DNA of 64,000 nucleotides from Scylla paramamosain (GCF_035594125.1 NC_087156.1:16337997-16401996); one strand, 5' to 3'; positions 1-10,800 are shown, counted from the stretch's first letter. Made by a program: numbers and translations. Notes: generated by a model not told the origin, from the letters alone.

Positions 1-67
<67 letters not shown>
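1..67. repeat. (GA)n microsatellite at the window edge
   Basis: Perfect GA repeat. The window begins inside it, so its true left end is not visible. Confidence 0.98.
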
Positions 68-70
<3 letters not shown>

Positions 71-549
71 CTAATGCGTGTACTTAGTATCATGAAGTAT
101 CGGCGTCTGCAAGTAAACAAGTCGAAGTACTATGAGGGATGCGTTACTCAACATTACCACCACCACCACCACCACCACCGCCACCGCGAGCAGGGGCAAT
201 AGTCCCCAGGAGGTGTCGCCATCCCACGTGTGCCTCGGAAAGCCAGCCAGCACTAATTGCACAATAAATGGTGTTCAGTCGTGCTCCGAAGGCCTTTAGA
301 TAAGAATCAGTGGGGGTGAGTGATAATCTTGATCTTAGGCTCCTCAATTAACTCCAGATTTCTCTTAATGCAAAAGCCTGATTACTGTTTTTGCGGGACT
401 GGACTGCCATTGTATCGGAGTAAAAGCTTTAGAGCACGTGGATCGTTTTGTAAAATTGCTTTTTTTGCACTTCTTTCATCGCCATTACAGTAGCAATAGT
501 TTTCTTTGTTACTTTGTGTGCTGAATGAAGATGGCAAAGACGAAACAAG
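68..549. other. Unique sequence with a short (ACC)n tract
   Basis: Mixed-composition DNA with an ACC trinucleotide run at about 155-186. The short open frames here are not supported as genes; the minus-strand frames translate the ACC run as polyglycine or polyvaline. Confidence 0.7.
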
Positions 550-1065
550 GATGTTAATAGTCATGATGAGGAAAGCTTATAGGAGAGTAAAGGCATTAGA
601 TCCTATCCGCCACATTCCATCAGCAAAGGAAGGACGATGGAAGCCAGCAATGATAATTAACGAATGGAGGGACGAGATACCATTTCTTCACTTCAACAGG
701 AGGAAGGGAAAGGTAGTAGCCCATAATTCAGATACATGATAGAAAATGCAAGTAGAAGAACAGACACTTAAACGTCGTCCTTTTGCCAGTACATCTCGCT
801 TTCACGTTCATATTTCAGATCGAGACTCTCACAACACCAAGAACTTTTATACGTATGATGAGGAAAACAGCTGGAAAGGCAAACACATTTATGCATAGTC
901 GCTTCACCAGTACATCTCACCTTCACATATCATATTGCATCTCCAGAGGGTCTCAGCACCAGCAGCTTTTATACGTATGATGAGGAAAGCAGCTGAAAGG
1001 CCGAAGACACAAGAAAACCTCCCTTACCTTTACGTATCATATTTCACCCAGAAAGGTCCCCTCAC
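550..1065. repeat. Diverged ~121-bp minisatellite
   Basis: Two clear copies and one partial copy. The phrase CCAGTACATCTC occurs at 786 and 907. TTTTATACGTATGATGAGGA occurs near 846 and 968. The third copy begins near 1019 with a TACGTATCATATTTCACCC-like segment. A more diverged relative with ATGATGAGGAAAGC lies at 563. Confidence 0.75.
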
Positions 1066-1320
1066 AGCGGCGGACAGCAGCTCGCCTCGCCACACACACC
1101 TGGGCGGGGCGTCACTGAGCGAGGTCGAGGCGGCAGCGCTAGGCTCTCGAAAGTGACGAATCGAGGGGATGAAAAAATAATAATGCGTAACTTAATCTCC
1201 CTGATCTGACGGGGAGAGGCGCGGCGGAGGGAGCTGGGGCCAAGGTTTAGGGAGTGAGTGCAGGCTGCCCGACACGTCCGCCCGCCCTCCCTCCCGGCCA
1301 TTATAATTAGCTAACCACTC
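1066..1320. other. GC-rich, CpG-containing unique block
   Basis: GC-rich DNA with several CG dinucleotides and a GGGCGGGGC motif near 1104. The composition would fit a promoter or other regulatory element, but no TATA box, initiator or downstream gene is evident. Confidence 0.3.
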
Positions 1321-1658
1321 ACGTCGGCGTTCGGATTTAGACAGTATCAGACCATTAAAGACGTGGTATTAAGGCGTAATCTTCAACATAAATTGGCAGC
1401 TGAAGTCCTTACGCCGACCAGACGTTATTGGCGAACTGGAAGGTTATAAAAAAAAAGAGAGCGGACAATGGATAAGGTTGTAAGCCCAGATGAAGATGAT
1501 GATCAAATAACAAAGAGTAAAATAGGAGAGACCTTGGAGGGAAAAAGAAAAAAAAGATGGATAGATTAAAAAGATGGAAGTGGTTTTGATAAAGTGTTTC
1601 GAAGTGTAGTTTTGAAGAAAGTAATATGATAGTAAAAGTAATAAGGTAAGGGAATGTC

Positions 1659-1660
<2 letters not shown>
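1321..1660. other. AT-rich unique sequence
   Basis: AT-rich DNA with short A runs. No gene, RNA or repeat seen. Confidence 0.6.

Positions 1661-1706
<46 letters not shown>
1661..1706. repeat. (CT)23 microsatellite
   Basis: Perfect CT repeat, 65 bp before a GA tract of similar length. Confidence 0.98.
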
Positions 1707-1708
<2 letters not shown>

Positions 1709-1769
1709 AACTGTAAGTAAAAATGAAATGAGAAAATTTTACATGCGCTCTACGTTATATGAAGAAAGA

Positions 1770-1771
<2 letters not shown>

Positions 1772-1827
<56 letters not shown>
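1772..1827. repeat. (GA)28 microsatellite
   Basis: Perfect GA repeat in inverted orientation to the CT tracts on both sides. Confidence 0.98.
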
Positions 1828-1830
<3 letters not shown>

Positions 1831-1944
1831 CCTTGTGTTGTTTTGGATTTCCTTGCTATGTCATCCCTTCCATGTCTCTCTGAAGGTCGTCTCCTCCTCC
1901 AGCTTATCGTGAGGATTATTTAATCTTTATTGCCCCCTCTTGTT

Positions 1945-1948
<4 letters not shown>

Positions 1949-2020
<72 letters not shown>
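1949..2020. repeat. (CT)36 microsatellite
   Basis: Perfect CT repeat opening a long pyrimidine-rich stretch. Confidence 0.98.
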
Positions 2021-2022
<2 letters not shown>

Positions 2023-2700
2023 CATTCCCACTTATATGTTATGGAATATTTATTTCATATTTCCTTTATTTCTTCGTGTGTTTATCTTTCCCTTCATTCC
2101 TTTCATTTACATATTCTCGTTTTACCTTCAATTCCCTTTGTTATTCTTTTCTTCCTCCTCTTGCCGTCCTTATATTCAGTATCTTTTCAGTATTCCTTAT
2201 CTCTTTGCTTTCATTATCCTTTGTTACGAGTATTTTTTTCTTCATCATCTTTCTCTCCTCACCTTCAATATCGTGTCAATATCATTTTTCTATATACCTT
2301 CAATATTCTTTGTTTTCCTTTCCTTTGTCGTCTTTGCATTAGAGTTTCCTTCTTTTATCCTCCAGCGAATAATAGAGTTCGTTCCAGCTTTTTCGGGAAG
2401 CAGGATAAGAATATTTCAATCATAGTCTTCTTTTACTAATCGCCTGTTTCCTTCTTTTATCTCCTTTACTTGTTCCGCTTTCATATCCTACTCCTACTCG
2501 CCTCTCACCTTACTCATATACATATTACTCCTCCCGCCTCACTTCTAATACTCCTACCCTCTCCATTTTAATTGCTGTAACTTTTTTTTTGTTTTTTTCC
2601 TCCTTCTTTCATCCCGGCTTTAACTCCACTCAACTCCCTAACTCCTTTTTCTCCTTCCTTCTCCACATCCTCCTCCACTTCCTCCTTGCTGCTTTGTTGT
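2021..2700. repeat. Pyrimidine-rich tract with degenerate internal repeats
   Basis: The + strand is mostly C and T for about 680 bp. Similar phrases recur, for example CCTTCAATTCCCTTTGTTAT near 2127 and CCTTCAATATTCTTTGTTTT near 2298. Open frames of 88-169 codons across it translate to Leu/Ser/Phe-rich low-complexity peptide and are not genes. Confidence 0.7.
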
Positions 2701-2860
2701 TGAGCCGCGTCGCTGCAACTTATTAATGGCTTTATGTATAACGTCGATTATAATTAAGTTTTTACTTTTTTTTTTTTAAGGAAGAGGCGTAGTTACTTTA
2801 AGCTCAACCTGGAGAAAAGGAGAAGGCTAGACTAAGGGAGGGCCGTAGCGTGGAGGTGGA
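2701..2860. other. Unique sequence with T runs
   Basis: Short AT-rich interval between a pyrimidine-rich and a purine-rich block. It contains a T12 run near 2767. Confidence 0.6.
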
Positions 2861-3300
2861 ATAAGGCGGAGTTAAGGAGAGGAAGAAGGGAGATAGGCTT
2901 ATAAGTAGATAGGCAGGCATGGGAGAATGGTCACCCATCAAAGTACTAACCAGACCCACCGTTGCCTAACTTCACTGATCGAGAAGCAGTGCATTGAGTA
3001 TGGCATGATCATCGGCAAGAGAGAGAAAGAGACTGATATGGATGAATGACTTGGTAAGGTGTTATGGGAGGAGAGGATGAGGAAGTAGGTGAGTCTGAGA
3101 CAGGTATAGGTAAGTGGGTAGAGAGAAAGGAGAGCAGGTAGAGGTATGTGATTGGTGTGTAGCAGGTAAGGACCTGGGAAGAGAGAGCTGGGGGCATCAG
3201 GTAAGTGTTGGGAGATAGGGAGGGGCGGGGAAGAGGGGAGAAAGGAGGGCTAGTCAGGGAGAAGGGCAGGTAGGAGGAGGAGGAGGAGCTGTGTTCAAGT
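2861..3300. repeat. Purine-rich block with GGTA/GTAGG repetition
   Basis: G/A-rich + strand with irregularly repeated AGGTA, GGTAAG and GTAGG words. It contains the CAGGTA cluster listed separately. Confidence 0.6.
3101..3273 (+). promoter_or_regulatory. Cluster of five CAGGTA words
   Basis: CAGGTA occurs at 3101, 3135, 3163, 3198 and 3267; two are CAGGTAG (3135, 3267). In insects CAGGTAG is the core site of the pioneer factor Zelda. Whether that applies here is unknown, and the purine-rich repeat context could produce the words by itself. Confidence 0.25.
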
Positions 3301-4680
3301 GAGCTACTGAGCCACGCGGATTAGAGTTAAGATAACGTTCAATATATTCTCTAGATGTGTGAATATGTTTCTTTCTACTACTGCAAATGAAAGTTCCCCC
3401 ACATAGGAATGGGCTGAATGGATAGCTAGATGAAGAGGAAGATAAAAGAGGCTAACATATGTAAAGCCAATTTGAATGCTACATATATATATAACAGACT
3501 GTAGTTTTATTCTATTATTGTGTGTTCAGCTACCGTGCCCTTTTTTGTGCCCGGATGCGATCATCTTACGAGTGTTTTCTTTTCCATATAAACAATGCGT
3601 CCACCCAACGAAACCTCCTATTAGCGGTTAGTCTCAAGCAGGACTGGAAGAGTTATAAAGCCCGCCAGCGTTGACCAGACCGGAGTTACTGACGTCCAAG
3701 TGTTAGCGTTACGTGTCTGGCATCTCGCAGAAGACCGTAAAGCGGCAAGTGAGTATTCGATTCCACAACGGCTGACCATGTCCAAGAAAAGAAAAAAAAA
3801 AAAGGAAAACGAAAAAAATAAAAAGACACGCCTCGAACTGATATATTTTGAACACCTCCAAGCATTTCTCTAATAAAACTATCTTTGTTTTCTGAATAGA
3901 CAATAACTCCATTCCTATTGAAGAAAAAGGTTTAGGTATAATTTCTGTTCACTATTTTTTTTCTATATATGTCATGCTCACTCTGATTAAAGAGAACTGG
4001 GTCGATTAGCTAAACTCTTTTATTATTTATCTAACAACTTCCTTTAATCGCAAGCCACTCTTGAGACATTTCTTTTTAGTTAATCAGCTACTTCTCAACG
4101 TTATACCGACCAAACACTGGAACAAATATTCTTTCAATCTCTTTTTCTTTCATATAGATTTCTGTAAAGACTTTATAGTTTTAGTGTTATAACTGATCCA
4201 TATCACAGTGAAAGGATTGCTGATATTGTATGCGATTCTAGAGATGTAAAGAAAGTTCGTTAGGATTGTGTTTTCGTGGTCTCTAATTCATGCCTTTCTA
4301 CGCTTATCAGCCTTCTTTTGTTTACTCTGTGCATCTCTTCACTCCGCATTGTTTTCCTTCGGCAGTGAGCGACTTGCTGTTCTATTGCACACACGCTTCT
4401 CCTCGTCCCGCTTCCTTCAGTCTTGTTATTGACTCACTACATGCGTAACTGGTGCCAGACTGCTTTTTATTGCCTCGCCAGAACAGAATACCATACTCCG
4501 CTTCAGGGTTGCTTCTGGTACTTAACCTTCCTCCTACACCGCACATAATATCAATAATTCGCTAGTAAACTAAATTGAACCACGCATGGGAAAGATCACA
4601 TAATCATATTTGTCTGAATACAAGGTCACAGTTCCACTAAACTCACTATCTCAAGATGGAAATTAAATACAAGTTACTCA
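3301..4680. other. AT-rich unique sequence, no gene seen
   Basis: About 1.4 kb of mixed AT-rich DNA with short homopolymer runs (A12 near 3790, T10 near 3954) and TA-rich words. I see no convincing coding exon, tRNA or repeat family here. Confidence 0.6.
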
Positions 4681-4688
4681 GCAGTATG

Positions 4689-4975
4689 AAAAAACTCCCC
4701 CTTGATCTTTTAAAATTCAATATATAGAAGAGACTTAAATCAGTAAAATCAGTAAAAAAAAAAAAAAAAAAAAAAAAAACGACCAAATAATCTAATCCTC
4801 CATATATAGAGTAAAAAACTAACGGCAAAAAAAAAAAGAAAAAAAATGCGCAACAGTAAGAAAAAAAAAACTCCTTTGATCTTTTAGAATCAATTTACAG
4901 AAAACACTTAAACATAAAAAAAATAAATAAATTATCATCCATATGAATACACAGAAAAAAAAAAACTAATCTCGA
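4689..4975. repeat. A-rich tandem duplication, ~174-bp unit
   Basis: CTTGATCTTTTAAAATTCAA near 4701 recurs as TTTGATCTTTTAGAATCAAT near 4875. Each is followed by an ACTTAAA-like segment, A runs, and an ATCCTCCATATATA or ATCATCCATATGAA segment. An A26 run lies at 4754-4779. Confidence 0.7.
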
Positions 4976-5204
4976 AAAAGAAAAGAAAAGATAAAAAGAA
5001 AGATGTTGCTAGACGTGTGTGAAATAAAGACATTAACAGAGATGAGAGAAAATGATAAACCTTGAGCTGTGGGTAAAAAAATGAAGGGAATTATTATAAT
5101 GTAATGGAGCGGAACGACGAGCCATCTGGCGGGCATCTTTGTGGGCCAGGAGGAGGAGGAGGAGGAGGGGGTGGTGGTGGTGATAGTGGTGGTTGTCGTG
5201 GTAG

Positions 5205-5718
5205 AAATGAAGGAGAAGGAAAAGAAAACAAGAAACTGAAAATGAAAGAAAAAAAAAAGGAGAGATGTAATAGAAGATACAGGAGAAGGAGAAGAAGGAA
5301 ACAGACATAGCGAAAGAAGAAAGAGGAGAAAGAGGAGGAGGAATACAGGATACTGAAGGTGAAAAGAAGGAGAAGGAGGAAGACGAAGAGAAAATGAGGA
5401 CAGAAAAACTAAGAGTAAAAAGAAAAGGAGAAAACTGAAGAATGAAAAGAGAAAAGGAAAAGGAGGAGGAGGAATAGGAGAGTAAGAAAGCATGATATTG
5501 AAATTGAAAAGAAAATGAGGAGAAGAGTAGAAGAAAGAGGAGGAAGAGGAGGAGGGGGAGAAAGAGGAGATCGAGGTGGGAGTGAAGAAGAAGGAGGAAA
5601 CGAAAACAAGAAACTGAAGGAGGTGAAAGAGAAAAAAAGGAGAAAGGAAATAGAAGAATGGGAGAAGGACGAGGAGGAGGAGGAGGAGGAGGAGGAGGAG
5701 GAGGAGGAGGTGAGGGTA
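5205..5718. repeat. Polypurine array
   Basis: About 510 bp of nearly continuous purine on the + strand, GAA/GGA-rich. The phrase ACTGAA followed by GTGAAAG-type sequence recurs near 5238, 5353, 5496 and 5612, spaced about 112-144 bp, so it is a diverged minisatellite. It ends in a perfect GGA run at about 5671-5711. Confidence 0.8.
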
Positions 5719-5847
5719 AGGCGTAGTGTAGTGGTCGACTGGGAACTTCATCTGCTGATAACTGGGGACTGGGGCGGCCAGTTACTGTGATGGAGGAGCT
5801 CGTTACTGTCCCCCGGTAATTGGAGGGTTACTGCCAACCGTCGTGCG
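5719..5847. other. Mixed-composition spacer between purine and pyrimidine arrays
   Basis: About 130 bp of balanced composition separating the purine-rich and pyrimidine-rich arrays. It contains four GTTACTG-like words. Confidence 0.6.
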
Positions 5848-6770
5848 TTACCTACTCCTCCTCCTCTTCCTCCTCCTTCGCCTCCTCCTTTTCCTAATCT
5901 TCTTCCTTTCATCTTCCTCCTTTTTTTTCGCCATGTATTTTATTATTCTCTTGCTTATTTTCTTATTTTTGTTTCTTTTTCTTCTCTTCCCCTCCTCTTC
6001 CTACTCCTTTTCCTCCTTCTCCTCTTCTTCTCATCTCCTTCCTTTTTTTCGTAATGTGTTTTATTATTCTCTTCCTTCGTTTCTTATTTTATGTTCCTCT
6101 TTCTCCTCCTCCTCCTCCTTCAATTACTAATATATTTTCTCATTTTCTTCCCTCACTCACCAATATTTTTTTTTTCTTCCTAAGTGTTAATATACCGAAT
6201 CGCCATCATCATCTGGTCCACTGCCCCTCCTTGTTGTCCCTCCTCCTCCCATCACTGTCCCCATCTGCCCTGTGTTTTGCTCCTCATGGTCACTTCTTCC
6301 TGCTGTCACCCTCTTCTGTAACCCCTGAGACCTCCCTATGGTTACTTTGCCTTCGTCTCTCCTTTCTTTTGTCCTTATTTTCGTCACCGTCCCCATCTGA
6401 TTCCTATTTTGTCTTCCATGGTCACTTCGTTCTGTCGTCGCCCTCTCCCTAAACTCATGACACCTTTCTATTGATTCTTCGTCTTCCTTTCTCCTTCTTT
6501 GTCTTGTCCTTGCTTTTGTTAGTGTTTTCGTGTGATTTTTATCGCCATTTATGTTCAGTTCTTTCTTTTTTCACTCGTCCCTCTAGCTCCTAATACATCT
6601 TCACTACATTTTTTGACTTCCTCTTTCCTTTTTATCATGTGTTTACTCAAGTACCTATTTTTACGTCATTCCTAGCGCCTCTTATGGTTATTTCTTCCAC
6701 TCGTCACTCTCCTGCAGTTTCTTTCTCTTCCTTTCACCTTTACCTTCAGTAGTATTGCGTATTACAGTTT
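5848..6770. repeat. Pyrimidine-rich minisatellite array, ~120-132-bp unit
   Basis: TTTTATTATTCTCTT recurs near 5937 and 6058. GTCCCCATCTG recurs at 6257 and 6389, followed in both copies by CATGGTCACTTC. More diverged relatives continue to about 6740. The open frames here translate to low-complexity Phe/Leu/Ser/Pro sequence. Confidence 0.75.
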
Positions 6771-8569
6771 AGTTAATGTTCGCCTTTAAATGAACACCTC
6801 AAGCTACGGCAGTAATCTTTTTAGCTGATTTGTATGTACTGCAGCGCTTCTCTTTTTACTTCTCGGCCAAGTAATTAAGATAAAAAGAAGAATCAGCCCC
6901 CAAGGTTGTCGGAGCTCTGAGTCGAATTTGTTTCTACCTTTTTTTTTTTAACGTTACAGATAAATCCCAGATACGGTTGCTCTCTTTATGCATTTTAATT
7001 ATCATAAATCAAGCGAGTCATCACACATCCACCCTCGTATGCAAAGATGGAGCGGGCCCTGCCTCCTCCTTCTCCTATTTCTCCTCTCTTCTTACTCTTC
7101 CTTCTCTTCTCTCCAGCGACAGAGATGTGAAACCCAGACGATGTGTAGTGAACAGCTCTCTGGCACTTAGTTGCTGGCTACTTCTCTCTCTGGTCAATTT
7201 GGTTTGTCAGCGCCATCTATTGAGTGAATAATTCGCTTCATCAACGCTTTGACTGCCTCTTATTGGCCCAGTGACGTACGGCCTTCTTCCCGCTGTATGT
7301 TCCACGCGACGTTGATTATAGAAGAAGATTCTTATCTTTTGTTGGGTTTATCGAGCGACTGCAGACCGTATTCTCAAGCTGTTCGGCTTCTGATCTCTTC
7401 CAGATTGAAAAGTCTCTCCTGGAAGTTATTGGAGGGTGTTTTTGTGTTTGTGGTGTTAGTTTAATAGGGACTGCTTTGTCAATAGGAGAAACTTAACTAA
7501 TAATCTCTGTGGCCTTTGCAAGTAGTCCTTATGAGAGAACGAAGCTTTTAAGAATACGTGCCTGCGAACGGTCCTGACTGCTTTTTATTCACCTTTCTTG
7601 GAGCTCCCCGGCAAGAGCAGCAGCAGCAGCAGCAACAGCGAGGCGAGGGGTCAGCGGCGAGCCTAGAGGGTACGCGATGCCTGCTGCAGAATCAGTATTA
7701 AAAGGCGCGCAGCATGAGACGAGGCACTCCATCATTCTCATATTTAAGGGTAAGAGAACAGCTTGTGGTGAATGTCGTTAATGCAGCACACGATCCCTAG
7801 ATACAGGTGCCTCGTCATCTACTAAGTCTATGATTACAAAAATTGCTCCTCGTCCCCCTCTCGTATTATATTCTTCCCTCGCGCCCCAGGTTTGTGCTTG
7901 CCCACCTCGCCTGCTATCGGGGCTCAATCACTAATCTCCTGACACCCGTGTTTACAGTAGTGGGCAAATATGCATTCACCTCCCATGTATAAAAACGACC
8001 GGCAAGAACACCATCAGCGGTCCCTCATAAGTACATCACTTTACATTGTTCCAGAGGCGAATCCACTCCCCCGAAGCGGACAAAACCTCTGCCAAGTATG
8101 CGCATTAAGCCCCATGACGTCCAGGAGCCCCATACTGCAGAATATATATGATTTATAAATTCTCTCCTCCCTTGTCTACTTTCAAATTGCTCTGTCGGAC
8201 ACTCCACCAGAGAGCCCCCAAGTCCCTCTCACTCTCACTTGACGATGATGTAAATGTTTCCATGTCCCACAGCAGCAGCAGCAGCCTCCCCCTCCACCTC
8301 CTTTATCTCTTATCTCTTATCTACTGACGGGATCATCGACCAGCAGTCCTGCCACCCTGTCACACGTTAATCTATTGAAGGATCTGACACTAATCCTAAA
8401 ACTTGTGTAGAGGGCGGGGAGAGAGGAGAGTGTGGCGCGTCCTGCCGTCTCCTCCCTTCACTCTCCCCTCTCTCCCTCTCCCTGCCAGGATTCTACGGGG
8501 CAGGGGAGAGAGAGTAACTGTGTCCCGTAGTGTCTTAAGTTTCATTGGTAACATTCATGTGTCTTTGTC

Positions 8570-8570
<1 letters not shown>
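6771..8570. other. Mostly unique sequence, no gene seen
   Basis: Mixed DNA with T9 near 6941, a CAG/CAA run at about 7617-7640 and a CAG run at about 8272-8286. Open frames of 60-84 codons have no recognisable domain. Confidence 0.6.
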
Positions 8571-8637
<67 letters not shown>

Positions 8638-8642
8638 GTCTC
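8571..8642. repeat. (CT)n microsatellite with TCTG tail
   Basis: Perfect CT repeat to 8633, then TCTGTCTG. Confidence 0.98.
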
Positions 8643-8658
8643 TTGCGTATACTAGGTA

Positions 8659-8660
<2 letters not shown>

Positions 8661-8716
<56 letters not shown>
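8661..8716. repeat. (GT)28 microsatellite
   Basis: Perfect GT repeat 18 bp after the CT tract. Confidence 0.98.
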
Positions 8717-8719
<3 letters not shown>

Positions 8720-8797
8720 GTGTGTGGTGTAGCGAGTGCAGTGCATACCCACAAATATGCAGATAACACCCTAAACACACCTTTCTTGCAGTTTGGA

Positions 8798-8840
8798 GTA
8801 TCCTGAGCGAATCCATAATTTCATAATTCGCTCAGGATAC
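8798..8840. repeat. Perfect 15-bp inverted repeat (hairpin)
   Basis: GTATCCTGAGCGAAT at 8798-8812 is the exact reverse complement of ATTCGCTCAGGATAC at 8826-8840, with a 13-nt loop. No known RNA family recognised. Confidence 0.95.
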
Positions 8841-9192
8841 GTGCCCTGGAGGGCATCATGGTGGCGTAACCTTGGCTGGGTCTGCCTAGTACGTGTTCAA
8901 GAGTGTCCTACAATTTCCCGCAGTTTCCCTTCGGTATAATGTACCATTCGCCCTCCGCGTTATGACTCAGTGGCCTTCACGCTGCTAAGCCTTACAGCAA
9001 ACAGTCTGCCTTTATATACATAGAATTAGATGCTGAAATGAGATAAGTATTTTTGCTGACGTGGCCTGGAACAGAAAGGGAGCTGAAGAAGTGATAGAAG
9101 TGAGTTTGGCAAATTGACAGTAGGCTTTTGTCCTAGAGTAAAGGCAGACAGTGATGATTATAATAATGATTACGACTATTTCCTCAACCGTA
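8841..9192. other. Unique sequence
   Basis: No feature supported. Confidence 0.6.
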
Positions 9193-9330
9193 AGGACATA
9201 ACAGAAAAATAAGAGAGGCTGCAAGAAGCTATCAGGCCTACACGTGTATAAAATATACCCAACTATTTGCACCGATCATTTCCATCCATGAACTTTTTTT
9301 AATCTAAAGTAAAGCTCTGTAATGATTAGT
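9193..9330 (-). mobile_element. 3'-end fragment of a non-LTR retrotransposon (LINE)
   Basis: The left end, GGACATAACAGAAAAATAAG, then AGGCTGCAAGAAGC and GGCCTACACGTG, matches the copies at 45936 and 47271. As in the longer copy, CCATCCATGAACTTTTTTTAATC follows, the counterpart of CCATCCATAAATTTGTCTAATC. The element's 3' end is therefore at the lower coordinate and it lies on the minus strand. No coding frame is intact. Confidence 0.75.
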
Positions 9331-10000
9331 CAAAAGAGAAATTTCAAGGCATATTCGATGTTGGCCTTTTAAGTAGATAAAAAATCCCCGCGTAAGGCAC
9401 TTGGTCATCTGATGCCTGAAGGCGTGTTGTGCGGTTGGCAATTACCCCGTATTCAGAAACGCTTTGCTTTCTCATCACGAATATTTTCAAACGCCACATA
9501 GATGATTAGCCGGGTTCCCAAGACTATTTATCTTGTTAATGATGTAGAAATCTTATTAAACTGTCACTGAAATCGTAGAAACACCTTTAAAAACTCACAT
9601 AGCTTCAACTAGAACCTTTTAAAGTAGTGGAGGTGCGGGCCAGAAGTGTTTGAGAATATGGGCTATAGTCCACCTCAGTTTGGGAATGCTGAGTGCGCGC
9701 AGCTAAATTGATCTTGTGTGTCTTACTTCTCCCAACACGAAATGAGGCACAAAAGTCACTAGTGCGATTTAATTGTCCCCTTGTCACATCACGTAGAATT
9801 GATATATTGATGACATTGTTTATTTCTCCGTCAATCTGAATGTTATAAATGGTGTGTCATTGTAGGGATGTGTCCTTTAACAAGGCAGGTGTTCATTATT
9901 CGCCATGTGTTGGCTCACAAAGATGTGTTTTCCTTGTTCAGAAAAAAAAAAAAAACTTGTATCTCCTATGATCTCCTTCCTGTATATTTACTTCTTTTTA
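9331..10000. other. AT-rich unique sequence
   Basis: Contains an A14 run near 9941. No gene, RNA or clear repeat seen. Confidence 0.6.
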
Positions 10001-10250
10001 CATAATCTGAAAATGAAGGAACTATTCTCTTAAAAAAAAAATGAATAAATAAGAATAAAGCAACATTAACTTATTTGATATCATCTGAAAATTAAGAAAA
10101 TAATCTCCCTTAAAAAGAAAAACAATAACGAATGTTCCCTTCAGAACAAACAGAAACATTTATTTTTTTTAGTCATCTGAAAATTAAGAAACTAATCTCC
10201 CTTGAGGAAATGTACATTCTCCTCACAGGAACAAATAACAATGTAGACTG
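10001..10250. repeat. Three diverged tandem copies, ~78-92-bp unit
   Basis: ATCTGAAAATKAAGRAA followed by AATCTC-like sequence begins at 10005, 10083 and 10175. The second and third copies share CATCTGAAAATTAAGAAA and TAATCTCCCTT. Confidence 0.75.
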
Positions 10251-10540
10251 TGTAAGTAAGTAAACTACCTAGCCATTGTTGTTGTTATGAATGGCATTCC
10301 GCATTAGTAGTGAGAAATTAGATCACAATCGGGATGGGGGGAGTTTCCATTATCAATAGCAGCGCCTGTGGCCAATTGGAAATCAAGGGTGAGACAAGTC
10401 ATAAAATAGAGTTCAGGCCAATCAATGCGATATGATTAGAGTCGTCGCGCCTCTCAGGGAGTTTTATGGCACCCGAGGTAATGTAATTATATGATGAAGA
10501 GCGTTAGATTTAGGAGTAATACCCATTGTCTGGCCCCATG

Positions 10541-10544
<4 letters not shown>
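10251..10544. other. Unique sequence
   Basis: No feature supported. Confidence 0.6.

Positions 10545-10609
<65 letters not shown>
10545..10609. repeat. (GT)n microsatellite
   Basis: Perfect GT repeat followed by an imperfect GATA-rich segment at about 10625-10720. Confidence 0.98.
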
Positions 10610-10610
<1 letters not shown>

Positions 10611-10744
10611 CCGTGTGTATTTGTCCAGATACATAGATAGATAAGGAGATATAAAATAAAAGAAAAGCATTGATGATATGTAGATAAAGATACACAGATA
10701 GATATATAAAAGATAACACTGAATACATGTAGTGAGCTCGTGCG

Positions 10745-10785
10745 GCGGGAGGAGGAGGAGAAGGAGGAGGAGGAGGAGGAGGAAG
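10745..10785. repeat. (GGA)n microsatellite
   Basis: GGA repeat with one AGA interruption. Confidence 0.95.
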
Positions 10786-10800
10786 ACGCTGTACCGGTGA

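Noticed and set aside
3690..3780. tRNA-like words (GTTAGCG, TATTCGATTCC)
   Set aside because: The T-arm does not pair and no cloverleaf forms; weaker than the relic at 44325.
4966..5751. 261-codon minus frame resembling a membrane protein
   Set aside because: The Leu/Phe/Ser-rich sequence is just the complement of the polypurine array.
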